Source: Larix sibirica (lineage: Eukaryota; Streptophyta; Pinopsida; Pinales; Pinaceae). Taken from it: a stretch of 17,415 nt of DNA. A program made the translations under genes and the position numbers. The notes below the pieces were generated by a model. It did no database searches. It worked only from the letters and a program-made list of their open reading frames with translations, and was not told where the DNA came from. The stretch spans positions 5,785 through 23,199 of the forward strand of contig NWUY0300005729.1 of assembly GCA_004151065.3 (NCBI GenBank). Direction: 5' to 3'. Shown in pieces: positions 9,164 through 17,415 of the stretch (position 1 is the stretch's first letter; every line of letters starts with the position of its first letter).

Positions 9164-10703
9164 TTAGTATTGATCTTGATCTACAAACAACATATTTGAA
9201 TTTTTGTAACTATCCCCATACTTAATAAATAAATATTTCAATAGTTTCTTGTAAATATGTATTTCTCCACCATTGCATGCATGCATTGGCAAATAGTAAA
9301 AAGATGTATAAAATGTTCTCAACCCTAAATAAAATAATAAATTTTCATCCTTAAACACATTAAAAAATACTCTTAAACTTATTTATTTATGCACAATCTA
9401 AATAAGGAAACCACATGGAAATGTAAAAATGCTCTCATGCACCATTGATAATATCAATAGGTCAAGAAATTCATCCATAATAATGGTAATAATCATGCAT
9501 GTAAATTTGTTTGTAGGCTAGTCTTTTTCCAACAAACACTCTAACTCCAAAGAGGAATCCCTCCGCTCCCAATACTAGTAATAATGGTAATAATCATGCA
9601 TGTAAATTTGTTTGTAACCTAGTATTTTTCCAACAAACACTCTAACTCCAAAGAGGAATCCCTCCACTCCCAATACTAGTAATTTATTTTGATTTGATGC
9701 TTGTATTGCATACGAAAACCATGACTATAAATATAACTACAATAATATAATATGTAAGTTAATAAATTAAAGAAGTTATCCAACATGAATATGTAATTAA
9801 ATTAAGTAAAATGTTACTAGAGATGATCAATACATAACCAAAATAAAAATAGACGTAGATCATATATAAAGCATTAAACAAAAAATATTATGCATAATGA
9901 AGTGACATAAGAAAATATGTAACTGATGTAAATAACATTTAGCACAATAAATAAGTCTATTGCATACTTTTTTCAACCCTAAAAGAGAAAAGGAAGCTTT
10001 TGACATCAAATGTTTGATTTATTTTAGAGATATGTTACAGTACAAGTATTTGATTATTCTCATCTTTAGAGGTATAGTATGAGTCTTTTCCACAATAAGT
10101 TTTCAAATGGCTTCCTTGCACTTCATGTTCCTCAAAAACAACCATTATTGTGTTCATGTCAAAAAACTTATGTCTAAATTCAACCCACAATGTTTGCAAG
10201 TTTTTTTATCTATTTACATTCATTATATTTTGTACATTTATTATTAAACCAAAAAATAATATTTTCCACAATTTTTTTCTTTGGTCCAACAAATTTCCTA
10301 AAGAAATGCCTCTCATCAATTTGACTTTTGGCCATCTAGATTTCAACTTGGAACTTTTGAAGACATGATTTCAAGAAATCTAATGCATTTGGTCGTGTTT
10401 GATACAATTTTGACTTGTATTTAAAACCATTGTCTTGGTCAACACTTTCAAATATTTTCTTTCCCTTTCCTTCTATCTAAATCATTAATCTTCTGATTCT
10501 ATTACCAAGAAATTTTGTTATGTGAATATGCACAAAGAAAGGTTGTGTTTCATATCGTAGATAATAAATCTTCTATAGATTTCAAAGGAATTACAAAGAA
10601 TCATTATGTTCTTTACCTCTGAATGATTTCTAAAAGAGGATTGGTAATAAGTTAATCTAAATATATCTAGGCCTACTTCAAATTCCATGATTGATTGCAA
10701 CAT
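9164..10703 (-). pseudogene. broken FCP1/NIF-like (HAD-type) phosphatase domain gene, copy 1
   Basis: Read on the minus strand, protein-like pieces appear in the order expected for an FCP1-like (NLI-interacting factor) domain. First comes a 61-codon open frame (10518-10703, starting MLQSIMEFEVGLDIFRL). The fragment NFLVIESED then takes the place of the family's hydrophobic motif I. In another frame from 10404 down, YQTRPNALDFLKSCLQKFQV resembles the conserved RP...FL..C...F.VG block, then IDERHFFRKF and IIFWFNNKCTK, which resembles the family's LFxWDQxxCT. After a probable intron (donor near 10043), the frame 9358-9164 has KYGDSYKNSNMLFVDQDQY, matching the SNTLLIDDxPY region. Frames shift between pieces; stops lie at 10336-10338, at 10210-10212 and after DQDQY. 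The DxD nucleophile and second DD are absent, so a working enzyme is not expected. The identification rests on remembered family motifs. Confidence 0.42.
9479..9680. repeat. 101-bp tandem duplication within copy 1
   Basis: AATAATGGTAATAATCATGC at 9479 is repeated at 9580, and both 101-bp units end TACTAGT (9579 and 9680). They differ at only a handful of positions. The paralogous place in copy 2 (about 15615-15715) has a single unit, so the event came after the two large copies separated. It lies in the probable intron of the minus-strand pseudogene. Confidence 0.9.
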
Positions 10704-10834
10704 TTATTCATTTTCATGTTCAATCATGGAACTATAATTTTTTTGGAGGCTTCTCACCTATTTCACCATGTATTACAAAGCAATAAAGATATGCATTTTC
10801 TCCTTCACCACTCTCCACTTAATCGTTTGAATTA

Positions 10835-10892
10835 AAATTTGTTTTCTTGTTAGAATTCCGAACAAATTTGTTTTCTTGTTAGAATTCCGAAC
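10835..10892. repeat. 29-bp tandem duplication
   Basis: AAATTTGTTTTCTTGTTAGA followed by ATTCCGAAC occupies 10835-10863 and is repeated identically at 10864-10892. Copy 2 has only one diverged version (near 17108), so this too is specific to copy 1. It lies upstream of the pseudogene's first open piece. Confidence 0.9.
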
Positions 10893-11025
10893 ACCATTCT
10901 TATTGGAATATTCTAGTGAGTTCGTGTTTGCAATAGATACAACTATTTATAGAGATTGATAAAAAATAGTTTTTTTTTTAAATTCAAATGGGTAGTATTC
11001 ATATTAAAAGGGGGTTGTGGAAGAT

Positions 11026-12049
11026 CCAAATAACCAAAATATAAACATATATCCAATATTTTAACAAAACAACTCCAAGGAACTAATCCCTCATACAATA
11101 ATATTCTAGAGAGATTTTAAAGAAACCGAAACAAGAAAATTTCCTATCAAACCAAAAACTATACCATCTCACATATTATCCAAGTAGAAAAATACATGTG
11201 TAAACAATGTAAAAACATACAAGATTAACCAAACTAGTTCCCTATGTGTTCTTCCTCCATGTGAACATCTTCTCTTTCCATATCTATAAAAATAAGTGGG
11301 TACAATTGCTTAAGCCATTTTTTATAAGGGAAAACATAGAACCATAAAATGATTATTACATACTGAAACACCTAGGGAAATAAATATTACTAACTTGGAT
11401 ACTTGTAAGAGAACTCTTTAGCACATTTGTTCTCTATTTTTATTTCCTATTAAAAAAACGTCAAGTAAATTTGAATCACTTATATCTTCATTTTTAATAA
11501 TTTTACCACGTGCATCCGTGCATACAAATAACATTAAAAAAATTAATATAACCATCAATCCATTCATCTCACTTAGTTGCTTTTAGTAGAAGTGGAAATA
11601 TAATATTGTATTGAAATATGAGCCGTTAATGTCAATATAATTCTTACCTACTTGGATGATCAGAATTCATTATATTGTTTTGGCATACTAGAGTATACTA
11701 TATTGGTAGGTGAAAATTTGGAGTATGGCCGTGTGAACTATTGGCTATGAGGTGCATAATCATTGTTACCTCCTAAAAATGGCTGGTTATTTAAATTGCA
11801 TTTTCAGTTGTGTTTTTTTCTCAACAAGAATAATGGATGGGTGTGAATCCTTAAGTGATTAAGGATTATTGAGGTCATAAACAAGATATTGGAGAACACA
11901 TTTGGATTTGATATTAGACTAGACATAACTCATGTGGTTGATTAAGGTAGTATATTGCTAGCATGGATGAGGGTGATATATTCCCTCATACCTCATTCAT
12001 ATTACAAATAAGTGTATTTACACATATTTGGAGTAACTTCACATATTTA
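11026..12049. other. AT-rich spacer without recognisable gene
   Basis: No open frame, RNA or clear repeat is seen. ACCACGTGCATCCGTGCATA near 11506 has a G-box-like CACGTG with a repeated CGTGCAT. No transcript start is apparent nearby, so I do not call it a promoter. Confidence 0.5.
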
Positions 12050-12061
12050 GATGAGGATGAT

Positions 12062-12226
12062 ATTTAATAAATGGTATTATCTGTTTATAATCACATGCAT
12101 AACATGGGTGACTATGATAGGGAATGTTCACCTCTCTATATGTGGAGATGTTTTATGTATAAATGTAAAGGAGTACCAAGTAAGGAAAGTAAATATAATT
12201 TGCATAAGTTTCATGTTATAACCTAG
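12062..12226. repeat. dispersed repeat unit, copy A
   Basis: The segment around ATGCATAACATGGGTGACTATGATAG (about 12095-12120) through CTCTATATGTGGAGATGTTTT and into GTTATAAC resembles later segments at 12420-12530 (copy B) and 13670-13745 (copy C). It matches C best in the ATATGTGGA(G/T)ATGTTTT part. The function is unknown, with no coding capacity in common. Confidence 0.65.
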
Positions 12227-12228
12227 TG

Positions 12229-12530
12229 ATTTTAATCAACCAAAAATTAAATTATATTCGTAGATGTTAATAAAATATCATTGTTGAATACTTTGAATCC
12301 TCCTAAAAAAAATTAGAATGCACCCATTCCCAAGAGACACATAATGATACTCAATATAAAATTGAATGATGATATGATAAATATTAACAAATGCTACTAT
12401 AGATATATAAACACTTAATGAACATCAATGACCATGATAAGACACTCATCTACCTATATATAGAGGTATTTTATATACAAATTTAGAAAGGTAAATATAA
12501 CATTTGATAAGCATAATGTTATAAACTTGA
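12229..12530. repeat. dispersed repeat unit, copy B
   Basis: Collinear with copy C at 13521: ATTTTAATCAAC (12229 and 13521), CATTGTTGAATACT (12279 and 13536), a CACCCATT run, ATAAAATTGAATnATGATnTGATA, then ACCATGATAnGACACTCA (about 12430 and 13686). Its end (GCATAATGTTATAAAC) repeats the end of copy A. Similarity is moderate with several small indels, so these are old copies. Confidence 0.75.
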
Positions 12531-12559
12531 AATCTTGGGAGAACCATCTGATAGTAGGT

Positions 12560-12950
12560 ATGATATTGATGTTAGAGATCCAAAAATGATCAATGATGGA
12601 ATTATGATCAACTATAAGCAATGAAGTAAAGACAACAATGTTGGAATAGAGTCAAATATGTATGTTGAAATTTAAGTTTATTCATAATAGTTTGGATATT
12701 GAGGTTAAATATGAACATTTTATTAATGTTGGCATGCTAAGTGAAGGAGAGACACTTGTTGCATTGTAAAAGATTCAAATCTATAGGTTGCAAGATAACT
12801 ATGTTTGTCCATAAAAGTACGGATATTGAGGTTACAAATGAACAAATTGTTAATGATGATATGGTAAAAAATTTAAATCAAGTGAAAGAGTGCCACTTGC
12901 AAATATGTAAAAGAGTCAAATTTGCAGGTCGAAAAACAAACTAAATCCAA
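12560..12950. repeat. degenerate tandem array, period about 125-141 bp
   Basis: Three units are visible. GATATTGAnGTTA occurs near 12562, 12695 and 12822; GTGAAnGAGnGnCACTTG occurs at 12741 and 12882, with a weaker version near 12623; AGAnTCAAAT occurs at 12648, 12771 and 12911. A 67-codon plus-strand frame (12741-12944) spans the last units, so its translation repeats KER-HLL-CKRFKS as KEC-HLQ-CKRVKF. I see no family in it and attribute the frame to the repeat. Confidence 0.7.
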
Positions 12951-13053
12951 TGATGGAGAACTTAATTCACATAGGTAGAAAATAAGAAAATTAATTTAGC
13001 TAGATTTCAATAATCCTATAATGTCTTAAGAAAATGTTCTTCCCATTTCAGTC

Positions 13054-13500
13054 TAGAATCAATTGAAAAGTGCCATGTTGAAAGATTTTTTTTCACTTGG
13101 ACAGAGAAATATCTAAGTAAAAACCCTATTATAAATGGAAGTGTTTATGTGATAGAATCTTTTGATAAGTTCTTCATTGAAAGGAAAATTTGACTTAGCC
13201 AAAGAATGATCCAAGTACAAAATCTATTGTGAATGGAAGTGCCTATATTCTAGAATCGGCTGAGAAGTGCATTATTGAAAGAAAATTTTAACTCAATAAT
13301 AGAATGATGCAAGTAAACCTACATTTTTAAATATAGATATGACAGGTATTCTATATTCTTTTGCATTTCATAACCACTTTAAAAGTTCCCATTAAAAGAT
13401 TGTTTTTGACTTACCCATAGGATGATGCAATTACAAACACTATTGTAAATAAACTTATGGTAGGATTTCTAGATTATGTTTGCATTTTAGAATCAACCCA
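13054..13500. repeat. degenerate minisatellite, period about 98-119 bp, over four units
   Basis: TAGAATC marks unit starts at 13054, 13153 and 13251, with a mutated start near 13369 and another TAGAATC at 13488. Within units the order is conserved: AAGTnC, ATTGAAAG, TTTnACTT, ATGATnCAAGTA, CTATTnTnAATGGAAGT. The last two units are longer by about 20 bp owing to an added TATTCTATATTC-type segment. Together with copies B and C on either side this makes a repeat mosaic. Confidence 0.75.
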
Positions 13501-13520
13501 ATATTTAATTTTATCCTTGG

Positions 13521-13745
13521 ATTTTAATCAACAACCATTGTTGAATACTGTAAATTCTCCTTAAACCTTTAGAATCCACCCATTTCAAAGAAATACATAA
13601 GGAGATTCAACATAAAATTGAATAATGATGTGATAGGTATTAATGGATGCTTCTATATATCTTAACACTTGCATAACATTTGTGACCATGATAGGACACT
13701 CACCCTCTATATGTGGATATGTTTTCTATACAAATAACCCCTATA
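13521..13745. repeat. dispersed repeat unit, copy C
   Basis: The partner of copy B (see the anchors listed there), at a spacing that varies from 1292 to 1255 bp through indels. It directly follows the minisatellite, whereas copy B lies before the 125-141-bp array. The B-to-C interval may therefore be a duplicated block within which the arrays expanded. Confidence 0.7.
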
Positions 13746-13904
13746 TCATTAAATATGGATTAATTCTAGTCTAAGGATATCCGAAGATAAGCCAAAAAAA
13801 AACCTTTTTAATGTCCAAAATTAAGGTTTCTATATAGTGAAAATTTTGATTCCAAAAGTGTTAATGTTGGGTTCAAAACTACACTTTTAGATTCACTGTG
13901 GTAC

Positions 13905-13990
13905 TTTTGGAACTATATTTTGCACTTTATGACTTTTATATTGGATGTTTTGGAACCATATTTTGCACTTTTGAAAGACGATATTGGCAT
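13905..13990. repeat. 43-bp imperfect tandem repeat
   Basis: TTTTGGAACTATATTTTGCA at 13905 recurs at 13948 as TTTTGGAACCATATTTTGCA, followed both times by CTTT. Weaker echoes (TTTTGGGAATATGATTTTG near 13993 and GAAACTTTAGGAATCC near 14028) suggest more, older units. No coding is seen in 13746-14340. Confidence 0.65.
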
Positions 13991-14355
13991 TTTGGGAATA
14001 TGATTTTGTAATTTTTAAAACTGATATTGAAACTTTAGGAATCCAATTTTAAGTTTACAAAACCCAATTTCAAACTTAAATTTCAATCACATTTAATCTA
14101 GCATATCAATCATATATTTTAAAGTTGGCTCCACATCAAATCCACAAGTACTAATTAATTAATCACACAACTATATATATATTAAAATACCAATACCTTA
14201 CTAACCATAAAACACAAACAAACATATAAAATATTAAGAAAAATAACTAATTACTTTATTTAACAAACTATTTTCATGTTTTTTTTACATTAGATATCAC
14301 ATCACTAACACCATTTCGGTATAACAAGGAAGGCCACAATCAATCATAGAAAAAA

Positions 14356-14401
14356 TGTGTCGTTCACATTGCCAAACTTGTGTCGTTCACATTGCCAAAC
14401 T
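14356..14401. repeat. 23-bp tandem duplication
   Basis: TGTGTCGTTCACATTGCCAA at 14356 is repeated exactly at 14379 (period 23, both followed by ACTT). The remaining DNA from 14402 to 15128 is AT-rich and shows no gene, RNA or repeat that I can support. Confidence 0.9.
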
Positions 14402-15157
14402 TATATCCTTTCATAATTACATAGTCCTCTTCATCATTGCAAACCTGTTTTTCGTTTGAATCGTCTATGTAGAGTCACTATGTTTATGGCATCATAAGTA
14501 CCCTTAAACATCTCCAAACAATATTTAAAGGATTGAAATATACATGTGGATTCCCAATGCCAACATCATATTTTCTTAGTATGGCTTCACAATCGTCTTA
14601 TGTCAGAATGACTTTAAATTGTTCTATTTTCAATTTAGCTTTATCAATAAAAAAGGAAAAAACTCATTCACATTTTTTTTTGCATAAATGTACATAAAAA
14701 ACCCTTAAAAATACTAAGGAAATTTTCAAATAATTATCTAAACCTCGAATGTATAAAATAAATCTCTATACTTGTAACAATGTATGGATTTATTGGCAAT
14801 GAATTGTTTTGTAAAAAGACTCCAATCATATCGAATATAACCAATTGTTTCTTTAATAATATTGTATTCGCAAATAAATAAATACAAAACACAATCCAAT
14901 TATTATTTCTATATGCACATTTAAAAATTATTAAGTATAGTTATTACAAATATGATACGCAATTTTCCAAAAAAATAATTACTGACATAGTCTCATTCAT
15001 ATTATCTTGCTAATGAGCAACTGCTAAAACAAATATAATTATCTTCAAAATACAAAAAAATATGTTTATCTCTTTGATAAGAACCATTAAATGTCTAATT
15101 TGATTACAATATAAATCATTTATCTTCACTAATGTATTTTGAATTTAATGTTTTTAA

Positions 15158-15187
15158 CTAATGCCTCATGTTTAGGTGAGGCACTAG
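15158..15187. other. 11-bp inverted repeat around GCCTCA/TGAGGC
   Basis: CTAATGCCTCA (15158-15168) faces TGAGGCACTAG (15177-15187) across an 8-base loop, with one mismatch. It lies inside the 98-codon minus-strand frame at 15129-15425, just outside the large repeat. It could be a transcription-terminator-like fold or the edge of a lost element. Confidence 0.55.
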
Positions 15188-15244
15188 GGGATTCAAAAAA
15201 AGAACACAACATTGTTTTTGTGTTTCTATCTCTTTCATTTGAAC

Positions 15245-17300
15245 CATCAAATATCCAACATGATGAAATTTTTAGATAGTTATCCTTGTTATTTTCTTCT
15301 AAATGGTATTGATCTTTATCTATAAACAACACGTTTGAATTTTTGTATCTATGTCCATACTTTATAAATGCATCTTTCAAGAATTTCATGTAAATATTCT
15401 TTTCTCCACTAATACATGCATCCATTGGAAAATGGTAAAAGGTATATATACATTTTTCTCAACCATAAATAAAATAATAAATTTTCATCCTTCAACCATT
15501 CAGAATGACTCTCAATTTTATTTATTTATTTTCAATATAAATAAAAAACCACAAAGAAATGTCAAAATGCTCTCATGCAACATTGAAAATATCAAGACTA
15601 GATATTCATGCATAATAATGGTAATAATCACGCATGAAATTAAGTTGTTTTTAAATTGGTCTTTTTTTCCAATAAACAATAAAATCCAAACAACAATCCC
15701 TCCACTCCGAATATAGTAATTTATTTTGAGTTAATGTTTATATTGCAGACAAATACTATAACCTAGAAATTTAACTACACCAAGATAATATAAGTCAATA
15801 AATTAAAGAAGTTATCCATCATGAATATATAAATAAATTAAATAAAATATTATTAAAGAGGATCAAAACATAATCAAAATAAAAGAAAACCATTAAACAA
15901 AAATGATTCATAACGAAATGACACAACAAAATATATAATTGATGTAAATAACATTTGGCTCAATACAGAAGTCTATTACATACTTTTTTCAGTCCAATAA
16001 ACTCCAAACAACAATCCCACCACTCCGAATATAGTAATTTATTTTGAGTTAATGTTTATATTGCAGACAAAAACTATAACCTAGAAATTTAATTACACCA
16101 AGATAATATAAGTCAATAAATTAAAGAAGTTATCCATCATAGATATATAAATAAATTAAATAAAGTATTATTAAAAAGGATCAAAACATAACCAAAATAA
16201 AAGAAAACCATTAAACAAAAATGATTCATAATAAAGTGACACAAGAGAATATATAATTGATGTAAATAACATTTGGCTCAATACAGAAGTCTATTACATA
16301 CTTTTTTCAATCCTAGAAGAGACATTTAACATCAAATGTTGGATCTATTTTACAGATTTTTTTTTACAAGTATGAGATCATTCTCAACTTTCGAGGTATA
16401 CTATGAGGCTTCTCCACAATAAAATTTTCAAATAGCTTCCTTACACTTTTTCATCCTAAATAACCATTTTTGTGTTTGTGTAATAAAATTCATCTCTAAA
16501 TTCAACCTACAATGTTTGTAAGTTTTTGATGTATTTAACTTTATTATCTTTTGTACATTTATCATTTAACCAAAAAAATAATCAAGTATCGAAAGTTCTT
16601 TTCTTTGGTCCAACAACTTTCCTAAGGCAGCCCTCTCATCAATTCCACTTTTAGGTGACGAGTTTCCAACTTGGAACTTTTGAAGACATAATTCCAAGAA
16701 ATATAATGCATTTGGTCGTGTTTGATACGATTTTGAATTCTATTAAAAACCATTATCTTGGTTAACATTTTCAAATATTTTCCTTCCCTTTTGGGAGCCT
16801 TTATGTCTAGTTAATTTATCTTCCAATTCTATTACCAAAAAATCTTATGTGAATCTTCATAAAGAAAGGTTATGTTTCATATGTTCCTTGTGTATTAATG
16901 ATTTTCTAAAAGATGATTGGTGATCAACTAATCTAAAGCAATCTAGGCTTACTCCTACTTCCATGGTTGATTGTAGCATTTATTCATTTTCATGTTGAAT
17001 CTTGGAACTTACATTTTTTTAGTATTCTCACCTATTTTTAAATGTCATACATAACAATAAAGGTATGCATTTTCTCCTTCCCCACTCTTCACTTGATCAT
17101 TTGAATTAAAATTTGATTTATTGTTAGAATTTTGAACAATATTATCATTGTATCTTATTTTCCATTCTTATAGGAATATTCTAGTGAGTTGGTGTCTTTT
17201 ATAGATACAACCAATTAGAAGGATTAAAAAACAATAGTTTTTTTTTCTTTCTATTTTTAACTGAATGAGTAGTATTTATATTAAGAGGGGTTATGGAATA
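15245..17300. repeat. large direct repeat, copy 2 (about 2.05 kb)
   Basis: The partner of 9106-11025, in the same orientation. Similarity begins near CATCAAATATCCAACATGAT (15246) and fades after GTAGTATTTATATTAAGAGG (about 17290). Longer than copy 1 because of a 318-bp internal duplication; several small deletions occur (for example the segment matching 9849-9877 of copy 1 is missing). The moderate divergence suggests an old duplication. It carries the second broken FCP1-like gene. Confidence 0.9.
15674..16309. repeat. 318-bp tandem duplication within copy 2
   Basis: TCCAAACAACAATCCC (15685 and 16003), GAATATAGTAATTTATTTTG (15709 and 16027) and GTCTATTACATACTTTTTTC (15971 and 16289) all repeat at exactly 318 bp, so there are no net indels over the whole unit. 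Differences are scattered single bases. Copy 1 has one unit only. The lack of indels shows that it is much younger than the duplication of the 2-kb block. Both units lie in the probable intron of the minus-strand pseudogene. Confidence 0.92.
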
Positions 17301-17415
17301 TATTGTTAATTTTTCAATATTTTCATTCAAACATTATCTTGGATCCTACTAAGAGAATACCATGCACACCATAACAATCATAAACACAAGAGACACAGAG
17401 TTTCCTTGGGGGAAA
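17301..17415. other. window end, no feature seen
   Basis: The sequence after copy 2 is short and unremarkable. The purine-rich AAGAGACACAGAG and the final GGGGGAAA could be part of something beyond the edge, but nothing can be supported here. Confidence 0.5.

Larger units (their letters stand above)
9106..11025. repeat. large direct repeat, copy 1 (about 1.9 kb)
   Basis: This block is collinear with 15245-17300. Anchors seen by eye include TGATGAAATTTTTAGATAGT at 9122 and 15261, the GAATTTTTGTA...CCATACTT stretch near 9200 and 15338, GATGTAAATAACATTT near 9925 and 15941 (and again at 16259), TGCATTTGGTCGTGTTTGAT near 10384 and 16709, and TAGTATTnATATTAA near 10993 and 17270. The offset grows from 6139 to 6277 bp, accounted for largely by the separate internal duplications. 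Flanks diverge at once, so these are the duplication edges within some tens of bases. The repeat carries a broken FCP1-like gene on the minus strand. Confidence 0.9.
15129..16979 (-). pseudogene. broken FCP1/NIF-like (HAD-type) phosphatase domain gene, copy 2
   Basis: Minus strand. A 40-residue open piece (16857-16979, starting MLQSTMEVGVSLDCFRL) matches the start of copy 1. From 16844 to 16566 one frame runs 93 codons broken only by two adjacent stops (16740-16745). It begins DFLVIELEDKL, resembling the family's motif I with Glu where the nucleophilic Asp should be, then YQTRPNALYFLELCLQKFQV and SGIDERAALGKLLDQRKEL. In a neighbouring frame LFFWLNDKCTK follows. After a probable intron (donor near 16367) the 98-codon open frame 15129-15425 contains KYGHRYKNSNVLFIDKDQYH and then ESPSASPKHEALVKN. 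Copy 1 has stops where this copy stays open (after DQY), so the two decayed independently. The block order fits an FCP1-like domain, but a search is needed to confirm it. Confidence 0.42.

Noticed and set aside
10150-10368. 72-codon plus-strand frame
   Set aside because: It lies antisense to the FCP1-like peptide blocks and is not conserved in the paralogous copy.
15351-15716. 121-codon plus-strand frame
   Set aside because: Antisense to the minus-strand remnant and its probable intron; copy 1 has stops in the matching frame and the composition is that of AT-rich noncoding DNA.

Overview
The window reads as nuclear DNA of a land plant, possibly a gymnosperm with a large, repeat-laden genome (the lineage is inference only). 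It is very AT-rich and has almost no intact reading frames. The splice-like signals (pyrimidine tract plus CAG, CAG|GT donors) are eukaryotic, and there is no sign of bacterial operons. I found no complete, confidently functional protein-coding gene, no tRNA or rRNA, and no CRISPR array.

Region by region: 1-880 is AT-rich with two sets of tandem repeats and a pair of palindromes. Positions 1050-2500 form the only GC-richer island. It holds a short telomere-like CCCTAA run, a promoter-like stretch and what looks like a first exon (or a noncoding transcript) with good donor and acceptor sites. Positions 2580-4410 hold a nested tandem-repeat complex built on the core CAGCAACAATA, a conserved tail of about 85 bp and decaying AT-rich derivatives. 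Positions 4410-9100 are mostly featureless AT-rich DNA, with one LTR-like TATA/polyadenylation arrangement near 5430-5632 and one unexplained 106-codon open frame on the minus strand (7962-8282).

The main structure is a pair of direct repeats of about 2 kb, at roughly 9106-11025 and 15245-17300. Each carries, on the minus strand, the broken remains of the same gene. Read in order, the peptide fragments resemble the FCP1-like / NLI-interacting-factor (HAD-type) phosphatase domain: a degenerate motif-I stretch, a Y-x-x-RP-x(3)-FL-x(2)-C-L-x-x-F-x-V block, a FFWxNDKCT block and, after a probable intron, SN-x-LF-[IV]-D-x-x-x-Y. Both copies have stops and frameshifts and lack the expected catalytic aspartates, so they are called pseudogenes. 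Since the repeat arose, each copy has gained its own tandem duplication (101 bp in the first, 318 bp in the second), both inside the probable intron.

Between these copies, 12050-13750 is a mosaic of degenerate repeats: a three-copy dispersed unit, an array of about 125-141 bp and an array of about 98-119 bp. Nothing suggests that the parts work together as a system. The picture is decayed, duplicated gene fragments in repeat-rich intergenic or intronic DNA, next to one possibly live promoter and first exon near 1.5 kb. All identifications were made by eye and need a similarity search.
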